Assembly (NCBI GenBank): GCA_963704035.1
Contig: CAVPGR010000002.1
Coordinates: 744,001 to 808,000 of the forward strand
Reading direction: 5' to 3'
DNA: 64,000 bases
DNA from: JAOSJL01 sp963704035
Lineage (GTDB): Bacteria; Actinomycetota; Acidimicrobiia; IMCC26256; JAOSJL01
Shown here: in pieces, positions 26,858-35,413 of the stretch
Layout: each line of letters opens with the position of its first letter
How positions within the stretch are numbered: the first letter of the stretch is position 1
Made by a program: the position numbers and the translations under genes
Notes under the pieces: model-generated
The model's database searches: none
What the model saw: the letters and a program-made list of their open reading frames with translations, nothing else
Told to the model about the DNA's origin: nothing

Positions 26858-28502
26858 ATGAGCCCGGCCCGAGAACGCAACGAGATGGTCCTCGCGGATC
26901 TCATCGCGCTGCGTGCCGAGGAACAGCCCGACCTCGACGTGCTCACCTTCGAGCACCTCTCGCTCGACGGGGGAGCGACGCCCGACGAGGTGCGCACCTA
27001 CGCGGATCTCGCCGAGAACGCCCAGCGCATCGCCGCCGGGCTCGTGGAGCTCAACATGGTGCCCGGCGACCGCTTCGCGATCATGATGCGCAACCATCCC
27101 GAGTTCGTCGAAACCATGATCGCGGCGTCGATCACCGGCACGGTGTTCGTGCCCATCGACCCACGCACCCGTGGAGACAAGCTCGCGTACATGCTGGCCG
27201 CCGCCGGCTGCAAGGGACTCGTCACCTCCGACGACTGCCTCGGGGAGATCGACCGGGTACGAGGCCGGCTCCCCGACCTGGGCTGGATACTCGCCCTCGA
27301 CACAGGCGACGAGACGAGGCGACGACACGGGCGACGACTCCACCGAGCTCGCCACAGCGCCGTGGGTGCGGCCGCTGGGAGAGCTCCTCGAGCACGAGGT
27401 CACGACGCTCGACGTGCGCGCGCCCGATCCCGAGGCGCCTCTCCAGATCATGTTCACCTCCGGCACCACCGGGGACCCGAAGGGAATCGTGGGGTCGAAC
27501 CTCCGGTTCTGCGGTGCAGCGCTGCTCGGACACCTCTTCGACTGCGGGCCCGATGACCGGCCGTACACGGGGCTGTCACTCACCCACGGCAACGCCCAGT
27601 CGGTGACGCTCGCCCCCGCTCTCCACATGGGTCTGAGGACCGTCTTCAGCCGCCGTTTCACGCGCTCGAAGCTGTGGGACGTGTGCCGCGCCCACGGTTG
27701 CACGACGTTCTCCCTCCTGGGTGGCATCGCCACCGCCATCTACAGCGAACCACCCCGGCCGAACGACGCCGACAACCCGGTGCGGATGGTGGTCAGCGGT
27801 GGGATGCCGGCCGGTCTGTGGAAGGCGTTCGAGGATCGCTTCAACGTGCGCGTCCTCGAGTTCTACGGCGCCATGGACGGCGGCGGCGTGGCCTACAAGC
27901 CGATCGGTGAAGGCCCGATCGGTTCGTTCGGCAAGCCCATGGGTGGCGTCGAGATGAAGATCCTCGACGAGGAAGGAATCGAGTGCCCGCCTGGTGTGAT
28001 CGGCGAGATCTGCAGCCGCCCCGAGGGGGGCGAGGCGACGATCGACTACTACGGTGACCCGGAGGCGTCGCGGCGCAAGATCCGTTCGGGCTGGAATCGC
28101 AGCGGGGACATGGGCCACTGCGATGCCGAGGGGTGGATGTTCTTCGACTTCCGTGCGGGCGGCGGGATCCGCCGCAACGGCGAGTTCGTGAACGCGGGTT
28201 TCGTGGAGAAGGCGATCGCCGAGCACCCGGCGGTGGGTGATGTGTTCGTCTACGGCGTACCGGCCGCGTCGGGCGCACCCGGCGAGAGCGACATCGTGGC
28301 GGCCGTCGTGGCGGCTCCGGGAGCGTCCCTCGACCTCGACGCGGTCTTCGTCACCTGCCGGTCGGAGCTCGAGGCGAACTTCGTGCCCACCTACCTGCAA
28401 CGGGTGGACGAGATTCCCAAGACCGCATCGGAGAAACCGCTGGCGAGTGTCCTCTCCGCAGCGTTCTCCCCTGATGCCGACAACGTCCACACCGAGGCTT
28501 GA
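26858..28502 (+). CDS. AMP-binding acyl-CoA/carboxylate-CoA ligase (frameshifted near 27316)
   Basis: Restored length 547 residues from ATG 26858, with AGGAGG at 26842 upstream. ANL superfamily marks: FTSGTTGDPKGIVGS (P-loop-like A3), YGAMDGGGV (A5), and SGWNRSGDMGHCDAEGW (A7) followed by the hinge-like RAGGGIRRNGEFV; the A10 Lys is in EIPKTASEKP. It activates a carboxylic acid with ATP to the acyl-CoA. The overall pattern resembles CaiC-type ligases. One extra base near 27316 inside an acidic TGDE-TGDD repeat shifts frame. It is the last gene of the acyl-CoA operon. Confidence 0.87.
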
Positions 28503-28505
28503 CTG

Positions 28506-28529
28506 CAGAGACGGCTCGAGCCATCTCTG
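28506..28529. terminator. Hairpin between convergent genes
   Basis: CAGAGA at 28506-28511 pairs with TCTCTG at 28524-28529, and GGCT CG AGCC pairs inside, with one C/A mismatch. This gives an 11-base-arm hairpin between the convergent ligase and pgl stop codons. There is no T-run; a hairpin terminator of the actinobacterial U-poor type is possible. Confidence 0.45.
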
Positions 28530-28573
28530 GTCGCGTCTGTCAGTCGCGTCTGTCGTCGCGTCTGTCAGTCGCG
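28530..28573. repeat. 12-13 base tandem repeat, about 3.5 copies
   Basis: GTCGCGTCTGTCA, GTCGCGTCTGTC, GTCGCGTCTGTCA and a partial GTCGCG follow each other at 28530-28573. The third copy contains the pgl stop codon, so the array covers the 3' end of pgl and the intergenic gap. Confidence 0.85.
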
Positions 28574-29248
28574 CAGGATCTCGGCGCCCCGCTCCCAGGA
28601 TCCGGCAGCCGCCGGATCCACGATCCAGAGAATCCGATCCGCCCGGATGCGCGACGCGGGAAGTGAGCGGTCGTGGCGCCGAACGCCGTCGAACGCGGCG
28701 CGTTTGGACTCGCCCGCCGCGGTGAACACGACCTGTGCGGAAGCGGCGACGGCGGGATAGGTGAACGTGAGGCGTGGGTGTGGATGCTCGTCGTCGGCGT
28801 TCGTGGTCACCCACCGGTCGGTCACCGACAGGGCGGCGCTACCCGGAAACAGCGAGCACGTGTGCCCGTCGGGGCCGAGACCGAGGTGCACGAGTTCGAT
28901 CCCGCCCGTGGCACGGATGACGGAGTCGTAGGCGGCGGCTGCTTCCCCGGGCGTGTCGGCATCGCCACGCATCGAATACACGGCGTGCGGCGACACTCCG
29001 TCGAGCAACACCTGCCGCGTCATGCCTTCGTTCGAGTCGGGATCGTCGATCGGGACGAAGCGTTCGTCACCCCAGTAGACGTCGATGCCACTCCAGTCGA
29101 TCCCCGACGTGGCAGCGAGTGCGGTGTAGGCATCACGCGCGGTGCCACCTCCCGAGAAGGCGATCGACGCCGGTGAGGTGTCGGCGACGTGGACGGCGAA
29201 CGCGGCCGCGACGTCGTCGACGACCTCGTAGCTGACGGTCGTGGTCAT
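28565..29248 (-). CDS. pgl: 6-phosphogluconolactonase
   Basis: 227 residues from ATG 29248. It hydrolyses 6-phosphogluconolactone in the oxidative pentose phosphate pathway. Marks: FSGGGTARDAYTALA, VYWGDERFVPIDDPDSNEGM and GLGPDGHTCSLFPGS. The upstream in-frame extension runs inside zwf and is not used: the chosen ATG overlaps the zwf stop (ATGA). It is coupled to zwf, as in Rv1445c-Rv1447c of M. tuberculosis. Confidence 0.93.
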   Translation of the reverse strand: MTTTVSYEVVDDVAAAFAVHVADTSPASIAFSGGGTARDAYTALAATSGIDWSGIDVYWGDERFVPIDDPDSNEGMTRQVLLDGVSPHAVYSMRGDADTPGEAAAAYDSVIRATGGIELVHLGLGPDGHTCSLFPGSAALSVTDRWVTTNADDEHPHPRLTFTYPAVAASAQVVFTAAGESKRAAFDGVRRHDRSLPASRIRADRILWIVDPAAAGSWERGAEILRD

Positions 29249-30729
29249 GGTGTCCTCCAGTACGCATCCTGCTCCGCGAACAGGTCGTCGGCCGAGTCGG
29301 GTCCCCACGTACCGGCGTCGTAGAAGCGGATGGGCACCTCACCGAGCGGAAAGCCGTCGATGAGGGGTTGCACGACCTGCCAGGACTGGTCGATCTCGTC
29401 GGCACGGATGAACAGTGTCGGATCACCGAGCAGCACGTCGAGGAGCAGGCGCTCGTAGGCGTCGCGGGAGCGTTCGTCGAATGTGTCGCCGTAGTTGAAG
29501 TCCATGGAGACGGTGCGGACGTCGAAGCTGGAGCCCGGAACCTTGGCGCCGAAGAACAAGCAGATGCCTTCGTCGGGTTGGATGCGCAGCACCATGCTGT
29601 TGGGCTCGAGGGACTCGACCTCACCCGGCAGCGCCAGGTGGGGGACCTCCTTGAACTGGAGCGCCACCTCGGTGACGCGCTTCGGGAGTCGCTTGCCCGT
29701 ACGGAGGTAGACGGGAACACCCGCCCACCGCCAGTTGTCGATCTCGATGCGCAGCGCCAGGTACGTCTCGACCGTCGAGTCGGCTGCGACGCCCTCCTCG
29801 TCGCGGTAGCCAGCGACATCCTCACCGTCGAGGTGCCCCGCGGCGTACTGACCCCGCACGACGCGCTCGGAGAGGTCGTGGACGTCGAGGGGACGGATCG
29901 AGCGGAGCAACTTCACCTTCTCGTCGCGGATCGACCCGGCGCTGAACGCGGCGGGAGGCTCCATGGCGGTGAGTGCGAGCACCTGGAGGACGTGGTTCTG
30001 GAGGATGTCGCGCAGTGCGCCCGACTGTTCGTAGAACGTGCCGCGGTGTCCCACGCCGAGGGGCTCGGCGACGGTGATCTGGACGTCGTCGACGTAGCGC
30101 CTGTTCCAGAGCGGCTCGAAGATGGCGTTGGCGAAACGCAGGGCGAGGATGTTCTGGACCGTGTCCTTCGCGAGGTAGTGGTCGATCCGGTACACCTGGT
30201 GTTCGGAGACGTGCGACAGAACGACGCGGTTCAGCTCCCTGGCGCTCTCCAGGTCGCGACCGAAGGGCTTTTCGATGACGATCCGCCGGAAGCCTTCGGA
30301 CTCGTCGAACAGACCCGCCTCGCCGAGAGCCGTGAGCGCCGGTTCGAAGAGCTGCGGGATCGTGGCGAGGTAGTAGAGGTGGTTGCCGTCGGTCAGGCCG
30401 TCACGTCCGCATTCGTCGAGAACCGTCGTCAGCCCCTCGGTGACCTGTGGGTCGCCGACGGGGCCGGCGACGTAGCGAAAGGTGGCGCACTTCTCGAGTT
30501 CCGACCAGCCGTACCCGTCGGCGGCCGACTCCACGGCTTCCCGGACCCTGTCGGTGAAGTCGTCGTCGCTCATCACCGTTCGGGCGGAACCGATGACGGC
30601 GAGCGTTTCGGGAAGGCGTCCCTCGGCCGCCAGGGCGGCGAGCGCCGGGTAGAGCTTGCGGTGGGCGAGGTCGCCCGTGGCGCCGATCACGACGATCGCG
30701 GCAGGCGGAGCGGTGCGGCCGTCGGTCAT
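29245..30729 (-). CDS. zwf: Glucose-6-phosphate 1-dehydrogenase
   Basis: 494 residues. NADP-binding IGATGDLAHRKLYPALAAL at the N terminus, active-site RIDHYLAKDTVQN with His-Asp, and IEKPFGRDLESA. It oxidises glucose 6-phosphate to 6-phosphogluconolactone, which Pgl hydrolyses. In mycobacteria opcA and tal lie between zwf and tkt; here neither is present in the window and a DNA glycosylase gene takes the place. It is divergent from that gene, with 8 bases between start codons, so the promoter regions must overlap the coding starts. Confidence 0.95.
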   Translation of the reverse strand: MTDGRTAPPAAIVVIGATGDLAHRKLYPALAALAAEGRLPETLAVIGSARTVMSDDDFTDRVREAVESAADGYGWSELEKCATFRYVAGPVGDPQVTEGLTTVLDECGRDGLTDGNHLYYLATIPQLFEPALTALGEAGLFDESEGFRRIVIEKPFGRDLESARELNRVVLSHVSEHQVYRIDHYLAKDTVQNILALRFANAIFEPLWNRRYVDDVQITVAEPLGVGHRGTFYEQSGALRDILQNHVLQVLALTAMEPPAAFSAGSIRDEKVKLLRSIRPLDVHDLSERVVRGQYAAGHLDGEDVAGYRDEEGVAADSTVETYLALRIEIDNWRWAGVPVYLRTGKRLPKRVTEVALQFKEVPHLALPGEVESLEPNSMVLRIQPDEGICLFFGAKVPGSSFDVRTVSMDFNYGDTFDERSRDAYERLLLDVLLGDPTLFIRADEIDQSWQVVQPLIDGFPLGEVPIRFYDAGTWGPDSADDLFAEQDAYWRTP

Positions 30730-30737
30730 CGTGGGCG

Positions 30738-31444
30738 ATGATAGAGGTGATGGACGTGTCGATCGACGGGCCTGTCACGGACTGGCCCCGTCAGCTCGTC
30801 GGCATCTACGACAGAACGCTCCCGGGCGACCGTGTGGTGTTGGACGTGCCGGAACGGGCAGAGCCACCGCCCTTCCCCGACCTCGCTGATCTCGTGGTGG
30901 GTGGCGGGTGCCGGGTTTCTCCGGAAAGGCGTCACGAGATCGTGCGCTCGCGCAGCCTTCCCGACACGGTCGGGCCCGGAATGCGCCTTCTCGTCTGCGG
31001 ACTGAATCCCAGTGAGTACGCGGCCGATGCCGGCGTGGGCTTCGCCCGCCCGGGGAACCGCTTCTGGCCCGCGGCCATCGCCGCGGGACTGGTCGTGGAC
31101 GACCGTGACCCCATGGCCGCGCTCGAGCGCGGTGTCGGCATGACCGATCTGGTCAAGCGCGCGACGCCGCGTGCCGCTGAGCTCCGGAACGAGGAGTACC
31201 GCGCCGGACTGGCGAGGGTGACGCGCCTCGTTGCGCTGGTTGGCGCCGGGAGCGGTGTGCTTCGTCGGGCTCGCCGGATGGCGCGCCGGCGCTCGACCGG
31301 AACGCCACCGCGGGAGATCAACGAGAGCGGCTCGGGGGACGGCCGGTCTACGTCATGCCGTCGACCAGTGGACTGAACACCCACACATCGCTCGACGACT
31401 GCGTCGCCCACCTGAAGGCAGCGGCGCAGCTCGCGGATGCGTAG
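30738..31444 (+). CDS. mug: Mug-type (G/T/U mismatch) DNA glycosylase (frameshifted twice)
   Basis: Restored length 234 residues. Marks: LLVCGLNPSEYAADAGVGFARPGNRFWPAA, the Mug motif GLNPSxxxA..GxxFA.PGNRFW, then GVGMTDLVKRATPRAAEL, and PGAVCFVGLAGWR and VMPSTSGLNTHTS near the C terminus. The GLNPS active-site Asn is present. It excises uracil or thymine opposite guanine, or bulky pyrimidine adducts. One extra base lies near 31236-31243 and another near 31285-31291. It starts at ATG 30738; ATG 30750 is also possible. Its position between zwf and tkt is unexpected. Confidence 0.85.
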
Positions 31445-31486
31445 CAGGCCGCCTCTCTACGTGGCGTCGTTCCATGTGGCGCCTCG

Positions 31487-33479
31487 CTAGATGGCGCCGA
31501 GCAGATCCTGCGCGCGTTGCGCCACGTTCTCGGGTGTGAAGCCGAACTCCTTCATCGCCGTCGCGCCCGGCGCGGAGGCTCCGAAGCGGTCGATCCCGAT
31601 GACGTCGTCGGCATAGCGGTCCCAACCGAAGGTGGCACCTGCCTCCACAGCGAGCGTGGGCGTGCCGGGCGGCAGCACCGAGTCGCGGTAGTCGGGTGTC
31701 GCGGCGGCGAACAGCTCCCACGACGGCATCGACACGACCCTGACATCGTGGCCCTGCTTCGTGAGCAGCCCATGGGCCTCCACACACAACGACACCTCGG
31801 AGCCGGTGGCGAGCAGGATCACGTCGGGTGAGTCGCCGTCCTCGTCGACGATCGTGTAGGCGCCGAGAGGTACTCCTTCGACGGCGCGTTCGGCCGAGCC
31901 TTCGAGCACCGGCAGCTTCTGGCGGGTCAACACGATCCCCGTCGGCCCGTCGCCCTCCACGTGGACGCGCAACGCCTGTGCCGACTCGTTGGCGTCGGCC
32001 GGGCGGATGACCGTGAGGCCCGGCATCGCCCGAAGCGACGCGAGCTGTTCGATCGGCTGGTGGGTCGGGCCGTCCTCGCCCAGGCCGATCGAGTCGTGCG
32101 ACCAGATGAAGCCGACCTTCGTGCCCTGGAGCGCGGCGAGCCGCACGGCACCGCGCATGTAGTCGCTGAAGATGAAGAACGTCCCGCCGAACGGCAGGAC
32201 GCCTCCCGACGCCGCCATGCCGTTCATGGCTGCGGCCATGCCGAACTCGCGGATTCCGTAGTGGACGAGACGACCGGTGAACTCCTCGCGGGTCACCGGC
32301 TTCGGCGCCGGTGATCTTCGTGCCCGTGTTGCCGAGCAGATCGGCCGCGCCCGACAGCATCGGCGGCACGACCTCGACGACGGCGCTCAGCGTGTCGGCC
32401 ATCGACGCACGCGTCGCGATCGGCCCGTCGCCGGGCTTCCACACCGGCAACTGCTTCTCCCATCCCGGGAGCCCGGTGGCGTTCATGCTCGCGTCGTAGC
32501 GAGCCGCGCGTTCCCCGTCGCTTCCGCGCCATTCCTCGACGCGCACGGCGTGGGCTTTCCTGGTCTCGGCACCACGCGTACCGGCGGCCCGGTAGTAGTC
32601 GGCGACGTCGTCGGGCACCCAGAACGTCTCGTCGGGGGGCATCCCGAGGATCTCCTTGACCCTCTTCACCTCGTCGTCTCCGAGAGGGCTTCCGTGTGCG
32701 GCGGCCGTGTCGGTGAAGTCGGGGGAGGGGTAGCCGATGTGGCTACGCAGCACCACGAGGCTCGGGTGGTGCTCGTTCTCCATGCCGCGCCGCACGCCCG
32801 CCTCCAGGGCGTCGAGGTCGTTGGCCACCTCGCCGATCTCCACGACGTCCCAGCCGTAGGCGCGGAAGCGTTCGGGGACGTTGTCGGTGTAGGCGAGCTC
32901 GGTGGGGCCGTCGATGGTGATGTGGTTGTCGTCGTAGACGACTACGAGCTTGCCGAGGTCGAGGTGGCCTGCGAGGGAGCCGGCCTCGTGGCTCACACCT
33001 TCCATGAAGTCGCCGTCGGAGGCCATCACGAAGACGTGGTGGTCGCACACCGTCGAGCCGAACTGGGCGCGCAGTCGTCGCTCGGCCATCGCCATGCCGA
33101 CCGACATGGCGAAACCCTGGCCGAGGGGACCGGTCGTGACCTCGACGCCGGGCGTGTCCTGCATCTCGGGGTGGCCCGGGGTGATGGATCCCCACTGACG
33201 GAACTGTTCGAGATCCTCGAGGCTCACGTCGTAGCCGGTGAGGTGCAGCATCGAATAGAGGAGCATCGACGCGTGCCCGCACGAGAGCACGAAGCGGTCG
33301 CGGTCGGCCCAGTCGGGTTCCGACGCGTCGTAGTTCATGACGCGTGTCCAGAGCACGTGTGCGAGGGGAGCGAGTGCCATGGGCGTTCCCGGGTGGCCCG
33401 AGTTGGCCTTCTGGACGGCGTCCATCGCCAACCCGCGGATGACGTCGACGCCCCGCTGCTCGAGATCCTGAGTGCTCAC
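31487..33479 (-). CDS. tkt: Transketolase (frameshifted near 32297)
   Basis: Restored length 663 residues. It transfers two-carbon units in the non-oxidative pentose phosphate pathway with thiamine diphosphate. Marks: NSGHPGTPMALAPLAHVLW, SCGHASMLLYSMLHLTGY, GPLGQGFAMSVGMAMAE, ASDGDFMEGVSHEA-type ThDP motif GDGxxMEG followed later by YDDNHITIDG, and the C-terminal IWSHDSIGLGEDGPTHQP. One extra base near 32297 separates the N-terminal 390 residues from the C-terminal half. Divergent from the TetR gene; the tetR operator lies about 70 bases upstream of this start. Confidence 0.92.
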
Positions 33480-33546
33480 CCGTCGGCCCTCCCGGTCGGT
33501 CCTGGTCTTCGCGTGCTCGTTGCGCTCAGACTAGGCGCCCTATCGC

Positions 33547-33576
33547 TCTAGAATGCTATTCTAGAACGATGTTCTA
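33547..33576. promoter_or_regulatory. Tandem palindromic operator upstream of tetR
   Basis: TCTAGAAT-GCT-ATTCTAGA is a perfect palindrome at 33547-33565 (8-base arms), and it shares its right arm with a second one, TAGAAC-GAT-GTTCTA, at 33562-33576 (6-base arms); centres are 13 bases apart. The pattern is three half-sites of the type TAGAA-C/T. It lies 15-45 bases before the GTG start of the TetR gene and holds a TAGAAT hexamer (33549-33554) usable as a -10 element. I infer autoregulation by that repressor, and possibly control of the tkt gene on the other strand. Confidence 0.75.
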
Positions 33577-33591
33577 CACGGGAGCCCACCG

Positions 33592-34269
33592 GTGAACCCA
33601 CCCCCAGAAAGACACACGCGGTCCGGCGGGGAATCGACCCGACCGTCGGGTGCCGTGGTTCGCGCGCGGGTGACGAGCGCGGCGCTCGGGGTCTTCACGG
33701 AGCACGGATACGACGGCACGTCGGTCGCGATGTTGTGCGATGCCGCCGGGGTGAGCGTCGGCTCGCTCTATCACCACTTCGCGAGCAAGGCCGGTGTCGC
33801 CGCCGCCGTGTACGCCGACGTTCTCGACAGCTACCAGCAGACGCTGATCAACGTGACGGACTCGGTCACGTCGGCGGAAGCGGGCGTGCGCGGCCTCGTC
33901 GGCGCCCACCACGAGTGGGTGGCGCGCAACACCGACGGAGCTCGCTTCCTCATGACGTCGGGCAACGTGGCTGAGATCTCGGGTGTTGCCGCGCGCTGGC
34001 GCCCCGCCAACGACGAACTCGTCGCTGAAATCGCCCGGTGGGCGGAACCGCACATGGAGTCGGGGAAGCTCCGCCGCCTCGATCCTGCGGTGTTCGCAGC
34101 CGTGCTCTTCGGGCCGAGCTACATGCACTCCACCGCGACGCTCTCGCGACGTATGAGCCCCGGCGACGACACGGTCGACACGGTGTTGGCCTTCGCCGAG
34201 GCCGCGTGGTGTGCGCTGCGCGGTGAGGGACGCCGCGACAGATCGGAACAGGAGGATTCCCGAGGATGA
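33592..34269 (+). CDS. TetR/AcrR family transcriptional regulator
   Basis: 225 residues, GTG start. N-terminal helix-turn-helix: ALGVFTEHGYDGTSVAMLCDAAGVSVGSLYHHFASKAGVAAAVYADVL is the canonical TetR DNA-binding core near residues 30-78. The C-terminal ligand domain is helical and starts DSYQQTLINVTDSV. The ligand is not identifiable. It is followed closely by an SRPBCC gene and an acyl-CoA synthetase pair, which are candidate targets; the operator upstream suggests it also represses itself. Confidence 0.93.
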   Translation: MNPPPERHTRSGGESTRPSGAVVRARVTSAALGVFTEHGYDGTSVAMLCDAAGVSVGSLYHHFASKAGVAAAVYADVLDSYQQTLINVTDSVTSAEAGVRGLVGAHHEWVARNTDGARFLMTSGNVAEISGVAARWRPANDELVAEIARWAEPHMESGKLRRLDPAVFAAVLFGPSYMHSTATLSRRMSPGDDTVDTVLAFAEAAWCALRGEGRRDRSEQEDSRG

Positions 34270-34279
34270 GGAGACAACC

Positions 34280-34723
34280 GTGAGGCGAACGAGGATGATG
34301 CGTGTCGACTTCGACGAGACGGTGCCGGTGCCACCCGACGAGGCGTATGACTACCTGCGGTCGCCCACGGAGTGGCCGCGCCTCTACGGCGACTTCGGCG
34401 ATGTGCGTGACCTGGGCGACGGCTGGTTCGCCGTGGCTCTGCCGGGTGACCGCCCTGACCTCGAGGCCTGGATGACGGCCAATCGACCGAACACGCACGC
34501 CGCGTGGGATCTGCGTGGCGTGTTCGCTGGCCGGGGCGAAGTCCACCTCGAGCCTGCGGGAGAAGGGACGCGCATCACCGGCTTCGAGGAGATCGACGTG
34601 TCGGCGTTCGAGGGCGACGACGATCTGCTGGCCCAACTCGACCGGGAATTCCGCGCGATCTGGCAGTTCGGCTGGAACCGTCTCCGTGAGCAGACCCGGG
34701 AGCCGGCTGCCGGAGGGGTGTGA
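34280..34723 (+). CDS. SRPBCC (START-like) family protein
   Basis: 147 residues from GTG 34280, with GAGGAG at a good distance; ATG 34295 or 34298 are alternatives. FDETVPVPPDEAYDYLRSPTEWPRLYGDFGDVRD is the N-terminal strand-helix of the helix-grip fold, and a long C-terminal helix follows (LLAQLDREFRAIWQFGWNRL). Such proteins carry hydrophobic ligands. It follows tetR by 10 bases and is a possible member of its regulon. Confidence 0.75.
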   Translation: MRRTRMMRVDFDETVPVPPDEAYDYLRSPTEWPRLYGDFGDVRDLGDGWFAVALPGDRPDLEAWMTANRPNTHAAWDLRGVFAGRGEVHLEPAGEGTRITGFEEIDVSAFEGDDDLLAQLDREFRAIWQFGWNRLREQTREPAAGGV

Positions 34724-34747
34724 CCCCCACGTAGGCTGGCCGGCTCG

Positions 34748-35413
34748 ATGACCCACACTCTCTCCGAGTACGAGTCGAAGCGCCTCGTCGCGCCGTACGG
34801 AGTCCCCGTGGCCGACGAGCACTTGGTCGACACGGCTCCTGCTGCGGCGAAGGCGGCGGCGAAGCTCGGGTTTCCGGTCGTGGCCAAGTTGTGCGGCGCC
34901 GGGATCGCCCACAAGACGGAGCGGGGGCTGGTGCGGCTCGGTCTCGCCGACGCGGAAGCGGTCGAGAGCGCTGCTGCCGACCTGCTTGCTGCGGCGACAT
35001 CGGATGACGGGGAGGTCGGGGTGCTCGTGGCCCCCCAGGCACGGGCCTCACGTGAGCTGATCGTCGGTGGGATCGTCGATGCGCAATTCGGCCCGGCGGT
35101 CCTCCTGGGGGTCGGGGGAGTGCTCGCCGAGGTAGCGGGTGGAGCCGTGCTGCGACCGGTGCCGCTCGACGAGAGTGGCGCACGCGGCCTGATCGAGGAT
35201 CTCGGACAGGGCGCGCTGCTGGGCGCAGTCCGCGGTGAGGATCCCGTGGACGCGGAGGCGCTCGCGGCTGTGCTGGTCGGGATCTCGGACCTGCTGATCG
35301 ACCGGCCCGACGTTCGGTCGGTCGACGTGAACCCGCTCGCGGTCACACCCGACGGGCTTCTCGCGCTCGACGCCCTCGTGGAAGTCGACGATGCGCAGGC
35401 GCTCCGCCACTGA
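34748..35413 (+). CDS. ADP-forming acyl-CoA synthetase, ATP-grasp (beta) subunit
   Basis: 221 residues, an ATP-grasp domain of the ACD/succinyl-CoA-synthetase-like type: LSEYESKRLVAPYGVPV at the start, LGFPVVAKLCGAGIAHKTERG.V (the conserved Lys-Thr-Glu-x-G stretch), ASRELIVGGIVDAQFGPAVLLGVGGVLAEV and VRSVDVNPLAV. It uses acyl-CoA to make ATP and acid, or the reverse. Its 3' end overlaps the alpha-subunit gene start by 23 bases, so the two encode one enzyme that is often a single fused protein. Confidence 0.9.
   Translation: MTHTLSEYESKRLVAPYGVPVADEHLVDTAPAAAKAAAKLGFPVVAKLCGAGIAHKTERGLVRLGLADAEAVESAAADLLAAATSDDGEVGVLVAPQARASRELIVGGIVDAQFGPAVLLGVGGVLAEVAGGAVLRPVPLDESGARGLIEDLGQGALLGAVRGEDPVDAEALAAVLVGISDLLIDRPDVRSVDVNPLAVTPDGLLALDALVEVDDAQALRH

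Noticed and set aside
28503..28564. tRNA between ligase and pgl
   Set aside because: The hairpin is too short and there is no T-arm or acceptor stem.
27576..28814. 412-residue minus-strand open frame across the ligase gene
   Set aside because: Shadow frame; the plus-strand protein has conserved ANL motifs.
29368..30741. 457-residue plus-strand open frame antisense to zwf
   Set aside because: Shadow frame; the zwf gene is intact on the minus strand.
32277..33551. 424-residue plus-strand open frame antisense to tkt
   Set aside because: Shadow of the transketolase coding strand.
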